This document shows positions 24,547 through 33,621 of a DNA stretch of 64,000 nt, piece by piece. The position numbers were made by a program, and so were the translations under genes. The DNA comes from Cytobacillus firmus DS1 (GTDB taxonomy: Bacteria; Bacillota; Bacilli; Bacillales; Cytobacillaceae), in the NCBI RefSeq assembly GCF_000565285.1, contig NZ_APVL01000007.1, forward strand, positions 124,001-188,000, written 5' to 3'. The notes beneath the pieces were generated by a model, which had not been told where the DNA came from, did not search any database, and saw nothing but the letters and a program-made list of their open reading frames with translations. Within the stretch, counting starts at the first letter, position 1. Each line of letters starts with the position of its first letter.

Positions 24547-25509
24547 GTGCTGATTCAAATCAATAAACAGCTGGAGAAAATGATGCCATTGATTACTCCA
24601 ATAAGCGTGGTTCTTGGTGTTATGCTCGCAGGTTATATAAAGGATTTTGCCTTTATCATTCCTTGGGTTTTTGCACTTATGACGTTTTCAGGCAGTCTGA
24701 ACTCGAGTTTTAGCAGTTTAAAGGAAATCATTCACCATCCAAAGCCGCTTTTTCTCATTTTGTTTTTGCTTCATATTTTGATGCCTCTCTTTGCATGGAG
24801 CACCGGCACACTTGCGTTCGGGGATGATTCTTTAACTATTACCGGGCTGGTATTGGCTATGGCCATTCCGACTGGCATATCAAGCTTTATATGGGTTTCG
24901 ATATATCGCGGAAATATCCCGCTGACTTTGTCTATTATTCTGGTAGATACCTTTCTGTCACCCTTTATTGTACCGCTGACTTTGTCTGTATTTTTCCAGA
25001 AATCTGTACAGATCGATGCCGTGCCGATGATGACCGGGTTATTTGGCATGATTGTTCTGCCTTCTTTTCTTGGCATGCTTTTCAATCAATTTGCAGGAAA
25101 AAGCGCTGCAGCCTTAAGCAGCCGGCTATCTCCTTTTTCAAAGCTTGGCATGGCCATTGTGGTTATGCTAAATGGAGCAGTTGTTGCCCCGTATTTGAAG
25201 GAGGTCAATCTTAAATTGATCCTCATCGGGATCACTGTATTTTGTGTGGCATTTATGGGCTATCTGATCTCCTTCATCATCGCAAATGTACTGAAATACG
25301 ATCAGGGCACGACGGTGGCTGTTACATTTAATGGAGGCATGAGGAATATAAGTGTTGGCTCTGTCCTGGCAGTCACTTATTTTCCTGCACCTGTTGCGGT
25401 TCCTGTAGTCATCGGCATGCTCTTTCAGCAGGTATTGGCATCCCTGTATGGACTCATTATGAAGCGTCATTTCAGCAGGAAGGTTCTGCAGGATGGTCAT
25501 AGTGTGTAA
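24547..25509 (+). CDS. Bile acid:sodium symporter (BASS) family transporter
   Basis: 320 residues from a GTG preceded by AAAAGGAGAG. Nine or ten hydrophobic helices. The BASS fold is recognisable from LMTFSGSLNSSFSSLKEI near the N-terminus, AMAIPTGISSFIWVSIYRGN in the first discontinuous-helix region and FNGGMRNISVGSVLAVTYFP in the second. Bacterial members take up organic anions such as pantoate, pyruvate or sulfur compounds with Na+; the substrate here is not determinable. Monocistronic, flanked by terminators. Confidence 0.8.
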   Translation: MLIQINKQLEKMMPLITPISVVLGVMLAGYIKDFAFIIPWVFALMTFSGSLNSSFSSLKEIIHHPKPLFLILFLLHILMPLFAWSTGTLAFGDDSLTITGLVLAMAIPTGISSFIWVSIYRGNIPLTLSIILVDTFLSPFIVPLTLSVFFQKSVQIDAVPMMTGLFGMIVLPSFLGMLFNQFAGKSAAALSSRLSPFSKLGMAIVVMLNGAVVAPYLKEVNLKLILIGITVFCVAFMGYLISFIIANVLKYDQGTTVAVTFNGGMRNISVGSVLAVTYFPAPVAVPVVIGMLFQQVLASLYGLIMKRHFSRKVLQDGHSV

Positions 25510-25515
25510 CAATTT

Positions 25516-25539
25516 AGCTCCTGTTTCAGGAGCTTTTTT
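25516..25539 (+). terminator. Terminator after the BASS transporter gene
   Basis: AGCTCCTG/CAGGAGCT stem with a TTT loop and a T run. Confidence 0.88.
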
Positions 25540-25607
25540 AGTTTGAAAATTAGTAACTTAATCAAGAATTTCAATTTGTATAAGAATAATTGGCTAAATC
25601 AACTTTC

Positions 25608-25638
25608 CGCACATAAAGAAGCGTTATGCGCACATAAA
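25608..25638 (+). repeat. CGCACATAAA word repeated at 21-bp distance
   Basis: CGCACATAAA occurs at 25608 and 25629 in the AT-rich stretch between the BASS and yabR genes; the same word recurs at 41101 at the head of another short repeat tract. The rest of 25540-25814 holds nothing I can recognise. Confidence 0.5.
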
Positions 25639-25814
25639 AAATTTTTTTCAATATAAAAGAGCGGCATCCGCATGGCAAGATATGAATATGGTCACTAATT
25701 TCATTTAAAAAATTCACTTAATGGTCCAATACGCAATGAAATACATAATTTTCACCCGAAAACAGGTTTTAACCCCCTTAATTCCGGGTAGAATATCGGG
25801 GGATATCGCCGGCA

Positions 25815-25843
25815 TTGAAATTATCTTTAAAAAAAGTTATAAT
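25815..25843 (+). promoter_or_regulatory. SigA promoter of yabR
   Basis: TTGAAA (25815-25820), 17-base spacer, TATAAT (25838-25843), 35 bases before the start codon. Confidence 0.75.
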
Positions 25844-25878
25844 AAGACGTTGTTAACACTACCGAGGGGGAAGTTTTT

Positions 25879-26334
25879 TTGTCAATCGAAATTGGAAGCA
25901 AGGTACAAGGAAAAGTAACAGGGATTACAAATTTCGGAGCTTTTGTCGAGCTGCCAGGCGGCACGACTGGTCTAGTTCACATCAGTGAGGTAGCTGACAG
26001 CTATGTTAAAGATGTCAATGATCATTTAAAAGTTGGCGATGAAGTAACTGTTAAAGTGCTTAGTGAGAAGGAAGGCAAAATTGCCTTGTCCATCAAAAAA
26101 GCAGTGGACAGACCGGAAGGCCAATCCTCTTATTCACAGCGCCCACCGCGCCAGGGAAGAGATGATCGCCGCGGCGGTGGTTCCAGAGATTTCCGTTCAA
26201 AAGGAAACTTTAAGCCAAAGGAAAGCTTTGAAGACAAAATGGCAAAATTCTTAAAATCGAGTGAAGAAAATATTTCTTCATTGAAGCGCAATACTGAAGG
26301 AAAGCGGGGCGGCCGAGGCGGACGCCGCGGATAA
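25879..26334 (+). CDS. yabR: S1-domain RNA-binding protein YabR
   Basis: 151 residues from a TTG start behind GAGGGGGAAG. An S1 domain occupies residues 1-75 (IGSKVQGKVTGITNFGAFVELPGG...GLVHISEV), followed by an RG/RGG-rich disordered linker and a conserved tail (PKESFEDKMAKFLKSSEE...SLKRNTEGKRGGRGGRRG) that is characteristic of Bacillus YabR. YabR is thought to contact ribosomes or RNA. In B. subtilis the gene sits next to divIC and spoIIE; here it is isolated, so it may be a relocated or second copy. The RGG linker is longer than I remember for the B. subtilis protein (about 128 residues). Confidence 0.88.
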   Translation: MSIEIGSKVQGKVTGITNFGAFVELPGGTTGLVHISEVADSYVKDVNDHLKVGDEVTVKVLSEKEGKIALSIKKAVDRPEGQSSYSQRPPRQGRDDRRGGGSRDFRSKGNFKPKESFEDKMAKFLKSSEENISSLKRNTEGKRGGRGGRRG

Positions 26335-26407
26335 GCAGCCCTTTAGATAATGGGAAACTTCAATCAGCAAGGAAGTTTCCTGACTGATTGTTCGTTATCC
26401 TGTGATA

Positions 26408-26437
26408 AAGGCAAGCCGTTTAAGGCTTGCCTCTTTT
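26408..26437. terminator. Bidirectional terminator between yabR and the RNase J gene
   Basis: GGCAAGCC/GGCTTGCC stem with an A run on one side and a T run on the other, between convergent genes. Confidence 0.85.
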
Positions 26438-26440
26438 CGT

Positions 26441-28114
26441 TTATATTTCAATTATGATCGGCAGGATCATTGGTTTACGCTTTGTTTTTTCAAATAAAAA
26501 CTGTCCAAGTGATTTTTTGATGCTCTGCTTGATGACATTCCACTGGCTTTTATCCTGTTCAGGAAGATCGTTGACGGTCTTTTCGGCAATCCGGTTTATG
26601 TCTCTCAGCAGGTCTTCGGATTCCCGTGCATAAATAAAACCCCGGGAGATGGTATCCGGCCTTGATATCATTTTGCGTTCACTCTTGCTCATGGTCAGTA
26701 CGATCACAAGCATGCCATCCTCGGAAAGCTGCTTCCTGTCGCGGAGCACGATGCTGCCAATGTCACCCACACCCACTCCATCCACATACGTATCTCCTGC
26801 AGGCACCCGCCTTGTCTGGCGTGCTTCTCCGTTTTCAATATCAACGACATCTCCATTTTTAATGATAAAAGTATTCCCTTTTTCAACACCAATCGATTCA
26901 GCAAGCAATTTATGATGATGAAGCATTCTGTATTCACCGTGAATGGGAATAAAATATTTCGGCTTCATCAATGTGAGCATAAGCTTTAAATCCTCCTGAT
27001 AGCCGTGACCGGACACATGCATTCCTGTTGAGCTGCCTGAACCGTAAATTACGCGCGCTCCCAATTTAAACAGGTTGTCAATAATTTTTGAAACATCGCG
27101 TTCGTTGCCTGGGATTGGGGAGGCAGCCAGAATCACGGTATCTTCAGGATGAATTTCAGCGTCACGGTAATTTCCGGAAGAAAGGCGTGAGAGGGCAGCC
27201 ATCGGCTCACCCTGGCTGCCGGTACATAGTATGCATACCTTTTCAGGAGCGAGATTCATTGCCTCTTTTGGGTTGATGATCATTCCCTCCGGAACGGCCA
27301 GATACCCGCGTTCAATGGCCACATCCACCACATTCACCATGCTTCGGCCAAGCAGGACAAGCTTCCGGTTTGCCTTAATGGCTGCAGCGACCACCTGCTG
27401 AACACGGCTCACATTGGAAGCGAAAGTTGAGATGATAATCTTGCGCGGAGCCTTCATAAATGCTTCCTCAATATTTTCCCCGACAATATGCTCAGTTGGC
27501 GAAAAGCCAGTCCGCTCAGCATTAGTGCTTTCTGAAAGTAATGCGAGAACTCCTTCCCGCCCGATTTCAGCCATTCTGTGAATATCAGCATGCTCTTGAT
27601 TTACAGGGGTCAAATCAAATTTAAAATCACCGGTATGAACGACATTTCCCTCGGGTGTTTTAAACACGATACCCAGACAGTCCGGGATGCTGTGATTCAC
27701 TTTGAAAAAGCTGACGCCTAACTCACCAAAATCAAGGCGGGTATCAGAATCAATGGTGATCAGCTCGGAGTCACCAAGCAGGCGGTGCTCCGTTAGTTTT
27801 AATTCAATAAGCCCAAGTGTAAATCGGGTGGCATAAACAGGCATATTAATTTTTTTCAGGAGATAGGCAACCCCGCCAATATGATCCTCATGTCCATGAG
27901 TGACAATCAACCCGCGAATTTTCTCCCGGTTTTCCTCAAGGTATGTGATGTCCGGAATGATCAAATCGATCCCCAACAATGTCTCGTCGGGGAATTTCCC
28001 TCCAGCATCAATCACGACAATATCATTATGATATTGGATGACATACATGTTTTTCCCAATTTCATTGATGCCGCCCAGAGAAAATATGGATAACTGCTTA
28101 CCGTTTGACTCCAT
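26441..28114 (-). CDS. Ribonuclease J paralogue
   Basis: 557 residues; start ATG at 28114 after GGGAGGATTTGCAT, so the longer frame to 28156 is rejected. Metallo-beta-lactamase/beta-CASP nuclease: HGHEDHIGG with zinc ligands His73, His75, Asp77 and His78, NHSIPDCLGIV, VHTGDFKFD, STNAERTGF, the beta-CASP SGHG, IPIHGEYRM, and the C-terminal KTKRKPMILPIIIEI that matches RNase J1. From memory of the B. subtilis sequence it is similar but clearly diverged from RNase J1 (for example a different N-terminus and VNHSIPD for TTHSIPD), so I read it as an additional paralogue rather than rnjA itself. Such enzymes are 5'-3' exo- and endoribonucleases. Confidence 0.85.
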   Translation of the reverse strand: MESNGKQLSIFSLGGINEIGKNMYVIQYHNDIVVIDAGGKFPDETLLGIDLIIPDITYLEENREKIRGLIVTHGHEDHIGGVAYLLKKINMPVYATRFTLGLIELKLTEHRLLGDSELITIDSDTRLDFGELGVSFFKVNHSIPDCLGIVFKTPEGNVVHTGDFKFDLTPVNQEHADIHRMAEIGREGVLALLSESTNAERTGFSPTEHIVGENIEEAFMKAPRKIIISTFASNVSRVQQVVAAAIKANRKLVLLGRSMVNVVDVAIERGYLAVPEGMIINPKEAMNLAPEKVCILCTGSQGEPMAALSRLSSGNYRDAEIHPEDTVILAASPIPGNERDVSKIIDNLFKLGARVIYGSGSSTGMHVSGHGYQEDLKLMLTLMKPKYFIPIHGEYRMLHHHKLLAESIGVEKGNTFIIKNGDVVDIENGEARQTRRVPAGDTYVDGVGVGDIGSIVLRDRKQLSEDGMLVIVLTMSKSERKMISRPDTISRGFIYARESEDLLRDINRIAEKTVNDLPEQDKSQWNVIKQSIKKSLGQFLFEKTKRKPMILPIIIEI

Positions 28115-28363
28115 ATGCAAATCCTCCCACTTTAAGATTTTTCTTAGCATTCCCATTTGGATGTCTGAAATGTAGAACAGGGAGAAAAAAATAGTGCCGA
28201 ATCGGTGACAAAAGACTTAATAAGCCTAGTGACAATCTTTACCGCTTCAAATGAGTTCCAATACTGAAATTGTTCTCGAATTTTACTGCATCACTATCCA
28301 ACGGAAGACTTAAAAAAAATAGAAATAATTCAAACAAGAAAGTAAATTAGGGAAGAACTCCTA

Positions 28364-28424
28364 TTGACGATGATAATCATTATCATTTAAAGTGATCATG
28401 TAATCAGTAATGATAATCATTTTC
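28364..28424 (+). promoter_or_regulatory. Two Fur boxes over the siderophore operon promoter
   Basis: Box 1 at 28366-28384 and box 2 at 28406-28424 both contain TGATAATCATT and fit the 19-bp inverted repeat consensus with two to four mismatches. Box 1 overlaps a TTGACG/TTTAAA promoter-like pair (28364 onward). Iron-loaded Fur would block this promoter, so the operon is expected to be induced by iron starvation. The remaining upstream stretch (28115-28360) shows nothing else I can name. Confidence 0.88.
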
Positions 28425-28453
28425 AACAAGAATGAAGGAGGAAAAATAAATTT

Positions 28454-29803
28454 ATGAGCATTTTGCAAATAGAGAAAACCAATGAATTTTATTTAAAACA
28501 GCAGGAAAGGCGCGAATCGAACGCACGAAGCTATCCACGGCGGATTCCGATTGCGATTGAGGAAGCCGAAGGTGTCTATGTGAAGGATGCAGACGGAAAA
28601 AGGTATATCGACTGCCTTGCAGGTGCCGGAACCCTGGCCCTTGGCCATAATCACCCGGTCGTTACGGAGGCTATCGAGAAGGTCCTTCATGATAAGCGGC
28701 CCTTACATACACTGGATTTAACAACACCTGTAAAAGAAGAATTTGTAAGTGAAGTGTTTAAAAGCCTGCCACAAGAACTTGCCGAAGGGGCGAAGATTCA
28801 ATTTTGCGGCCCAACCGGAGGAGATGCGATCGAAGCAGCTATCAAACTCGTTAAAACGGCAACAGGCCGAAGGAGCATCCTGTCTTTCCAGGGAGGATAT
28901 CACGGGGCTACACATGGAACGATGGCGCTGTCGGGAAATCTTTCACCAAAGGAAAAAGTCCAGGGATTGATGCCTGATGTCCACTTTATGCCATATCCAT
29001 ATGAGTACCGCTGTCCTTTCGGGGTTGGCGGGGAAGAGACACATAAAATCAGCAGCCGCTATATTGAAAACCTTCTCGATGATCCCGAAAGCGGTATACT
29101 GCCGCCTGCTGCCATCATTCTGGAAGTGGTTCAGGGCGAAGGAGGTTCAATCCCGGCACCGGTCGAGTGGCTAAAGGAAATTCGCCGAATTACAAAAGAA
29201 AGGGATATCCCGCTCATAATCGATGAAGTACAGACAGGCATTGGAAGAACTGGTAAGCTTTTCGCTTTTGAACATGCAGGCATTATCCCTGATGTTGTTG
29301 TTCTCTCAAAGGCAATTGGCGGAAGCCTGCCATTATCCGTCGTCATTTATAACCAGATGCTTGATCAGTGGTCTCCGGGTGCACACATTGGAACATTCAG
29401 AGGAAACCAGATGGCGATGGCCGCTGGAACAGCCACTCTTCGCTATATAAAAGACAATAAATTGGCTGAAAAAGCTGGCGTATTAGGTGAAAAGCTGATG
29501 GTGGCGCTAAAGGTTCTGCAGGAGGAATATCCTGAAATTGGCGATGTTCGCGGCAGGGGGCTAATGGTTGGAGCAGAGATTGTTGATCCATCTGCACCAA
29601 CCGGCCGAAAAGGGGAATTCAAAGCAGATCAGGCCCTTGCAAGCCGTATCCAGAGAGAATGCTTTAATCGAGGCTTAATCCTTGAAGTCGGCGGCAGACA
29701 TGGCAGCGTTGTCCGTTTCCTTCCTCCGCTTATCATTACAGATGCACAGCTGGATGAGGTCATAAGCATCTTTACAGATGCTGTAAAGGCAGCAGTCAAA
29801 TGA
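28454..29803 (+). CDS. rhbA: L-2,4-diaminobutyrate:2-oxoglutarate aminotransferase (siderophore operon)
   Basis: 449 residues, ATG after GAAGGAGGAAAAATAAATTT. Class III PLP aminotransferase: IIDEVQTGIGRTG with cofactor Asp257, Schiff-base Lys286 in VVLSKAIGG, and the FRGNQMAMAAG segment. The enzyme makes L-2,4-diaminobutyrate from aspartate semialdehyde; the next gene decarboxylates it to 1,3-diaminopropane. This is the first step of the schizokinen/rhizobactin-1021 type pathway, and the six-gene order here is the same as rhbABCDEF. The stop overlaps the next start by 4 bases (ATGA). Confidence 0.88.
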   Translation: MSILQIEKTNEFYLKQQERRESNARSYPRRIPIAIEEAEGVYVKDADGKRYIDCLAGAGTLALGHNHPVVTEAIEKVLHDKRPLHTLDLTTPVKEEFVSEVFKSLPQELAEGAKIQFCGPTGGDAIEAAIKLVKTATGRRSILSFQGGYHGATHGTMALSGNLSPKEKVQGLMPDVHFMPYPYEYRCPFGVGGEETHKISSRYIENLLDDPESGILPPAAIILEVVQGEGGSIPAPVEWLKEIRRITKERDIPLIIDEVQTGIGRTGKLFAFEHAGIIPDVVVLSKAIGGSLPLSVVIYNQMLDQWSPGAHIGTFRGNQMAMAAGTATLRYIKDNKLAEKAGVLGEKLMVALKVLQEEYPEIGDVRGRGLMVGAEIVDPSAPTGRKGEFKADQALASRIQRECFNRGLILEVGGRHGSVVRFLPPLIITDAQLDEVISIFTDAVKAAVK

Positions 29804-31272
29804 ATCATTTTAAGCAGTATTTCTTATCTCACCACGCTGAAAGCCAGAATAGCTTTCAGCGGACCCTTTCTGAGGTCCAGAATTTACTTGGTGAATTTTA
29901 CCGGCTGCAGCCGAACGTGTTCAACGGCAAAAAGGCAGAGGAAATTGAAAAGGAAATTGTCCTATTAGCAAACAGTTCACAAAATGGCGAGTCTCCGTCT
30001 AAGGTAATTGAGGAGATAATGGACAAAGTCGTAAGCAACAGTATCCATGTAACTCACCCTGGCAGCATGGCGCATCTGCATTGTCCCCCGCTGATCCCAG
30101 CCATCGCCGCTGAATTGATTATCGCTGTTCTCAATCAGTCGATGGACTCATGGGATCAGAGCACAGCCGCTACTTATCTGGAAGAAAAAATGATGAAATG
30201 GATGTCAGAAAAGCTTTCGTTAGCCGATAGTGCAGACGGCACCTTCACAAGCGGAGGTACACAATCAAATTACATGGGATTGCTGCTGGCACGGGATCAT
30301 TATTGCCAGACACAGTGGAATTGGGATGTAAAAAAACTGGGGTTGCCTGCTGAAGCTCATAAGCTGCGGATTCTTTGTTCAGAAAAAGCCCATTTTACTG
30401 TAAGTAAATCAGCTTCCCAGCTCGGGCTCGGTGAACAGGCTGTGGTGAAGATCAAAACCGATGCAGGAATGAGAATGTGCATTACTTCTTTAGAAGAAGA
30501 AATCAAGCGCCTGAAATCTGGCGGTTATCACCCTATGTGCATCGCTGCCACGTGTGGAACGACTGATTTTGGAAGCATGGACCCTCTCGTGGAATTGGGG
30601 GATATCGCAAGTCGAAACGGAATGTGGCTGCATGCAGATGCTGCATACGGCGGAGCACTGGTTATGAGTGAAAAACATCACGGCAAATTGGCTGGAATCA
30701 ATCTGGCAGACTCGGTGGCCATCGACTTTCACAAAATGTTTTATCAGCCTATCAGCTGCGGAGCCTTCTTTGTTAAAAATAAATCAATCTTCAGGTATTT
30801 GTCCTGCCACGCAGATTATTTAAATCCCGAAGAAGATGAACTAGTTCATCTGGTGAATAAATCGGTCCAGACTACACGGCGGTTTGATGCTCTAAAGCTC
30901 TATATGTCACTAAGGATGGTTGGAGAAAGAACCTTTTCCAGCATGATTGACCATACGATTGAGCTGGCAAAACAAACCGCCCTATGGCTAAGGGAAACAC
31001 CAGGGATTGACGTGGTAAATCCTGAACCTGAATTAAATGCCATTGTCTTCCGGTTATCCGATGAAAAGGATGCTGATGGGCTTAACATGTACATTTATAA
31101 AAAACTTCTGCATAGCGGAGAAGGACTGATCGCTAAAACAAGAGTAGATGGCTTGCAGTTTCTGAAATTCACACTATTAAATCCGCAGACAACAATGGCT
31201 GAAGTGAAATTAGCTTTTGAATCTCTCATGCAATTTGCAAAAGAGTTCAAACAGAAGGAGGAAGCCCTTTGA
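29800..31272 (+). CDS. rhbB: L-2,4-diaminobutyrate decarboxylase
   Basis: 490 residues. Group II PLP decarboxylase: HPGSMAHLHCPP, TFTSGGTQSNYMG, the HADAAYGGALVM segment (His279, Asp280) and Schiff-base Lys312 in DFHKMFYQP. It converts 2,4-diaminobutyrate to 1,3-diaminopropane, the diamine backbone of schizokinen. Start overlaps the preceding stop (ATGA), and its own stop overlaps the TTG start of the synthetase gene, so translation is coupled through the operon. Confidence 0.88.
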   Translation: MNHFKQYFLSHHAESQNSFQRTLSEVQNLLGEFYRLQPNVFNGKKAEEIEKEIVLLANSSQNGESPSKVIEEIMDKVVSNSIHVTHPGSMAHLHCPPLIPAIAAELIIAVLNQSMDSWDQSTAATYLEEKMMKWMSEKLSLADSADGTFTSGGTQSNYMGLLLARDHYCQTQWNWDVKKLGLPAEAHKLRILCSEKAHFTVSKSASQLGLGEQAVVKIKTDAGMRMCITSLEEEIKRLKSGGYHPMCIAATCGTTDFGSMDPLVELGDIASRNGMWLHADAAYGGALVMSEKHHGKLAGINLADSVAIDFHKMFYQPISCGAFFVKNKSIFRYLSCHADYLNPEEDELVHLVNKSVQTTRRFDALKLYMSLRMVGERTFSSMIDHTIELAKQTALWLRETPGIDVVNPEPELNAIVFRLSDEKDADGLNMYIYKKLLHSGEGLIAKTRVDGLQFLKFTLLNPQTTMAEVKLAFESLMQFAKEFKQKEEAL

Positions 31273-33050
31273 CAGATCATACTGTAATAGCACAGCAGGC
31301 AAGCATGCAGAGTTTTTTAAACTGCTATTTAAGAGAAACACAGCAGTTTCGGGTGTCTGAAAATTGGAAGCCTGAATGGGAAGGAAAAACACCTTCTATT
31401 TGGCTGGAAATCAAACTGGCCCAATTGGATATTGTTATTTATGCTGCGGTCAGGCACTGGTCTCTGACCGGAAGCCATACCTTTCAATTTCCGCTCTTTA
31501 TGGAAGTCAATGGGAAGAGTGTTCCTCTTGATTATGTCACACTGGTCTCCCTGATCAGCAAGGAATTACTGTCATCTGCAGAAAGAGAAGGAGCGGAAGA
31601 TGAGCTGATGCTGCGGGCGATTCTCAGCTGCCGCAATATTCAGCGCTATTTGCAGGAGCGTGAAGGGGATTCAGAAAGTCTTCAGAAAACTGACTTTACC
31701 TTTATTGAAGCAGAGCAGTCGCTGTTATTTGGCCACCTGCTCCATCCTACGCCAAAAAGCAAACAGGGAATGTCCTTTGAAGCGGAGTCTTCCTATTCTC
31801 CGGAACTAAAGGGCAGCTTCCAGCTTCACTTTTTTAAGGCGGACCGGGCGATTGTCTCTCAGGACTCAGCTGATCTGGCCAGTGCCGCAGAGATTATAAT
31901 GGAGCTGCTGCAGAGTGATGAAGGATTTAAAGAAAAGTTTGGCCTGGACCCTAAATCTGTCTTCATCCCTGTTCATCCGCTCCAGGTGCCTGTTCTGTTA
32001 AAAGACAGGCAAGTGCAGGATTTGATTCATTCAGGTCAACTGGTCTATATTGGCCCTTACGGAATGCCATTCGAGGCGACGTCTTCCATGAGGACCGTTT
32101 ATAATCCGGATTTTCCCCATATGTTTAAGTTTTCAGTTCCGGTGAAAATTACAAATTCACTGAGGGTGAATCTCGAAAAGGAACTTTACAGGGGAGTAGA
32201 AGTGACGAGGCTGATGCAATCCCAGTTGGGCAATAAGCTCCAGGAACTGTATCCAGCTTTCCATATCATTCAGGATCCTGCTTTCCTGAATATTCCGTTG
32301 GATAAAGAAATCTCCGGATTTGAAGTGGTCATCCGTGAAAATCCCTTTTATGAGAATGACAGCAATATAAGTTTAATAGCAGGCCTTGTTCAGAATCATG
32401 GTTATGGCGGGCGCACCCGCCTGGAATCAATTATCCATGAAATAGCAGAAAAAGAAAATCGGATGACGGCGGAAGTCAGCCGGGATTGGTTTGAAAAATA
32501 CCTATCCATTACACTCGATCCTTTGATTTGGCTGTATGAAACTTATGGGGTAGCGCTGGAAGCTCATCAGCAAAATTCAATTGTCCAGCTGGACAACGGC
32601 TACCCGTCCACATTCTATTACCGGGATAATCAGGGATATTATTTTAGTGAATCAAAAGCTGAGCTGCTTTCCGAAATCATTCCGGATGTGAGCCGGAAAA
32701 GTTCTACACTCTGCAGTGATGATGTCGCAATCGAGCGCTTCCGCTATTACTTTTTTATGAACCATCTGTTTGGGCTCATAAATGGTTTTGGGACAGCGGG
32801 ACTCGCTGATGAGGAAGCACTCCTGTCCATTTTGAAGAAAAAACTCTTAAACCATGATCAAAAGACCGGGGGGAGATGCGCCTTGCTTAGAAGCTTGCTC
32901 CATTTGAAGGAGCTTCCTTGCAAAGCCAACCTGCTCACACGTTTTTATGATATGGATGAACTGGTCGGTTCACTGGAAACCCAATCTGTTTATACGAAAA
33001 TCCCAAATCCGCTGCAAAAGGTGCTGATTGCTGATGAAGCCGGAGTTTAG
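31269..33050 (+). CDS. rhbC: IucA/IucC-family NIS siderophore synthetase (first)
   Basis: 593 residues from a TTG start overlapping the previous stop; AGAAGGAGG lies 8 bases upstream. NRPS-independent siderophore synthetase features: IPVHPLQVPVLL, ATSSMRTVYNP for ATP binding, KITNSLRVNLEKELYRGVE, the active-site YGVALEAHQQNS, and a C-terminal ferric reductase/FhuF-like region. It activates citrate and couples it to N-acetyl-N-hydroxy-1,3-diaminopropane. Position three in the operon corresponds to RhbC. Confidence 0.87.
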   Translation: MTDHTVIAQQASMQSFLNCYLRETQQFRVSENWKPEWEGKTPSIWLEIKLAQLDIVIYAAVRHWSLTGSHTFQFPLFMEVNGKSVPLDYVTLVSLISKELLSSAEREGAEDELMLRAILSCRNIQRYLQEREGDSESLQKTDFTFIEAEQSLLFGHLLHPTPKSKQGMSFEAESSYSPELKGSFQLHFFKADRAIVSQDSADLASAAEIIMELLQSDEGFKEKFGLDPKSVFIPVHPLQVPVLLKDRQVQDLIHSGQLVYIGPYGMPFEATSSMRTVYNPDFPHMFKFSVPVKITNSLRVNLEKELYRGVEVTRLMQSQLGNKLQELYPAFHIIQDPAFLNIPLDKEISGFEVVIRENPFYENDSNISLIAGLVQNHGYGGRTRLESIIHEIAEKENRMTAEVSRDWFEKYLSITLDPLIWLYETYGVALEAHQQNSIVQLDNGYPSTFYYRDNQGYYFSESKAELLSEIIPDVSRKSSTLCSDDVAIERFRYYFFMNHLFGLINGFGTAGLADEEALLSILKKKLLNHDQKTGGRCALLRSLLHLKELPCKANLLTRFYDMDELVGSLETQSVYTKIPNPLQKVLIADEAGV

Positions 33051-33621
33051 TTTTTATGATCGGGAAGTGTATCAGGCCATATCCTTTGTAAAAGTCGAGC
33101 TGGAAAGGGATGCGGGGACCCTTCATAAATGGCACCAGGAGCGTCATGTCAGTCCATTCTGGAATCTGAACATCCCTTATGAAAAATATTGGACTCATTT
33201 GGAAGGCTTTTTGGCTGATACACATCAGACACTTTTTTTAGGCCTGATGGATGGAGTTCCAATGAGCTATTGGGAAGCGTATTGGGTTAATGGGGATGTG
33301 GTTGAAAGCTGCTATGATCCTCATCCTGAAGACCGGGGAATCCATCTGCTGATTGGTGAATCAGATTATTTGGGAAAAGGGTATGCTCTTCCGCTCCTGC
33401 GTGCAATGGTCCATTTTCAATTTTTACATCAGGGGACAGAAAAAGTAATCGCAGAGCCGGACATCCGCAATAAGAAAATGATTCATATTTTTGAGAGATG
33501 CGGATTTGAAAAAATAAAGCCCATTGAGCTGCCGGATAAGACGGGCATGCTGATGTTCTGTGAAAGAGAACAGTTTGAAAGGAGATGGAAGGATGTCTTT
33601 ACAGCAGCAGAAAGTGTATGA
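33034..33621 (+). CDS. rhbD: GNAT acyltransferase for the hydroxylated diamine (IucB/RhbD-like)
   Basis: 195 residues; I take ATG at 33034 (MKPEFSFYDREVYQ), which overlaps the previous gene by 17 bases, with AAAGGTG upstream; the TTG at 33028 is the other option. IucB-type features: WHQERHVSPFWNLN, the YWEAYWVNGDVVESCYDPHPEDRGIHLLIGE block and GYALPLLRAMVHFQF for acetyl-CoA binding. It acetylates N-hydroxy-1,3-diaminopropane to form the hydroxamate iron ligand. Confidence 0.85.
   Translation: MKPEFSFYDREVYQAISFVKVELERDAGTLHKWHQERHVSPFWNLNIPYEKYWTHLEGFLADTHQTLFLGLMDGVPMSYWEAYWVNGDVVESCYDPHPEDRGIHLLIGESDYLGKGYALPLLRAMVHFQFLHQGTEKVIAEPDIRNKKMIHIFERCGFEKIKPIELPDKTGMLMFCEREQFERRWKDVFTAAESV

Noticed and set aside
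33560..33592. Upstream extension of the N-hydroxylase start
   Set aside because: No RBS; ATG at 33593 has AAAGGAGATGGAAGG and yields the usual N-terminus before the FAD motif.
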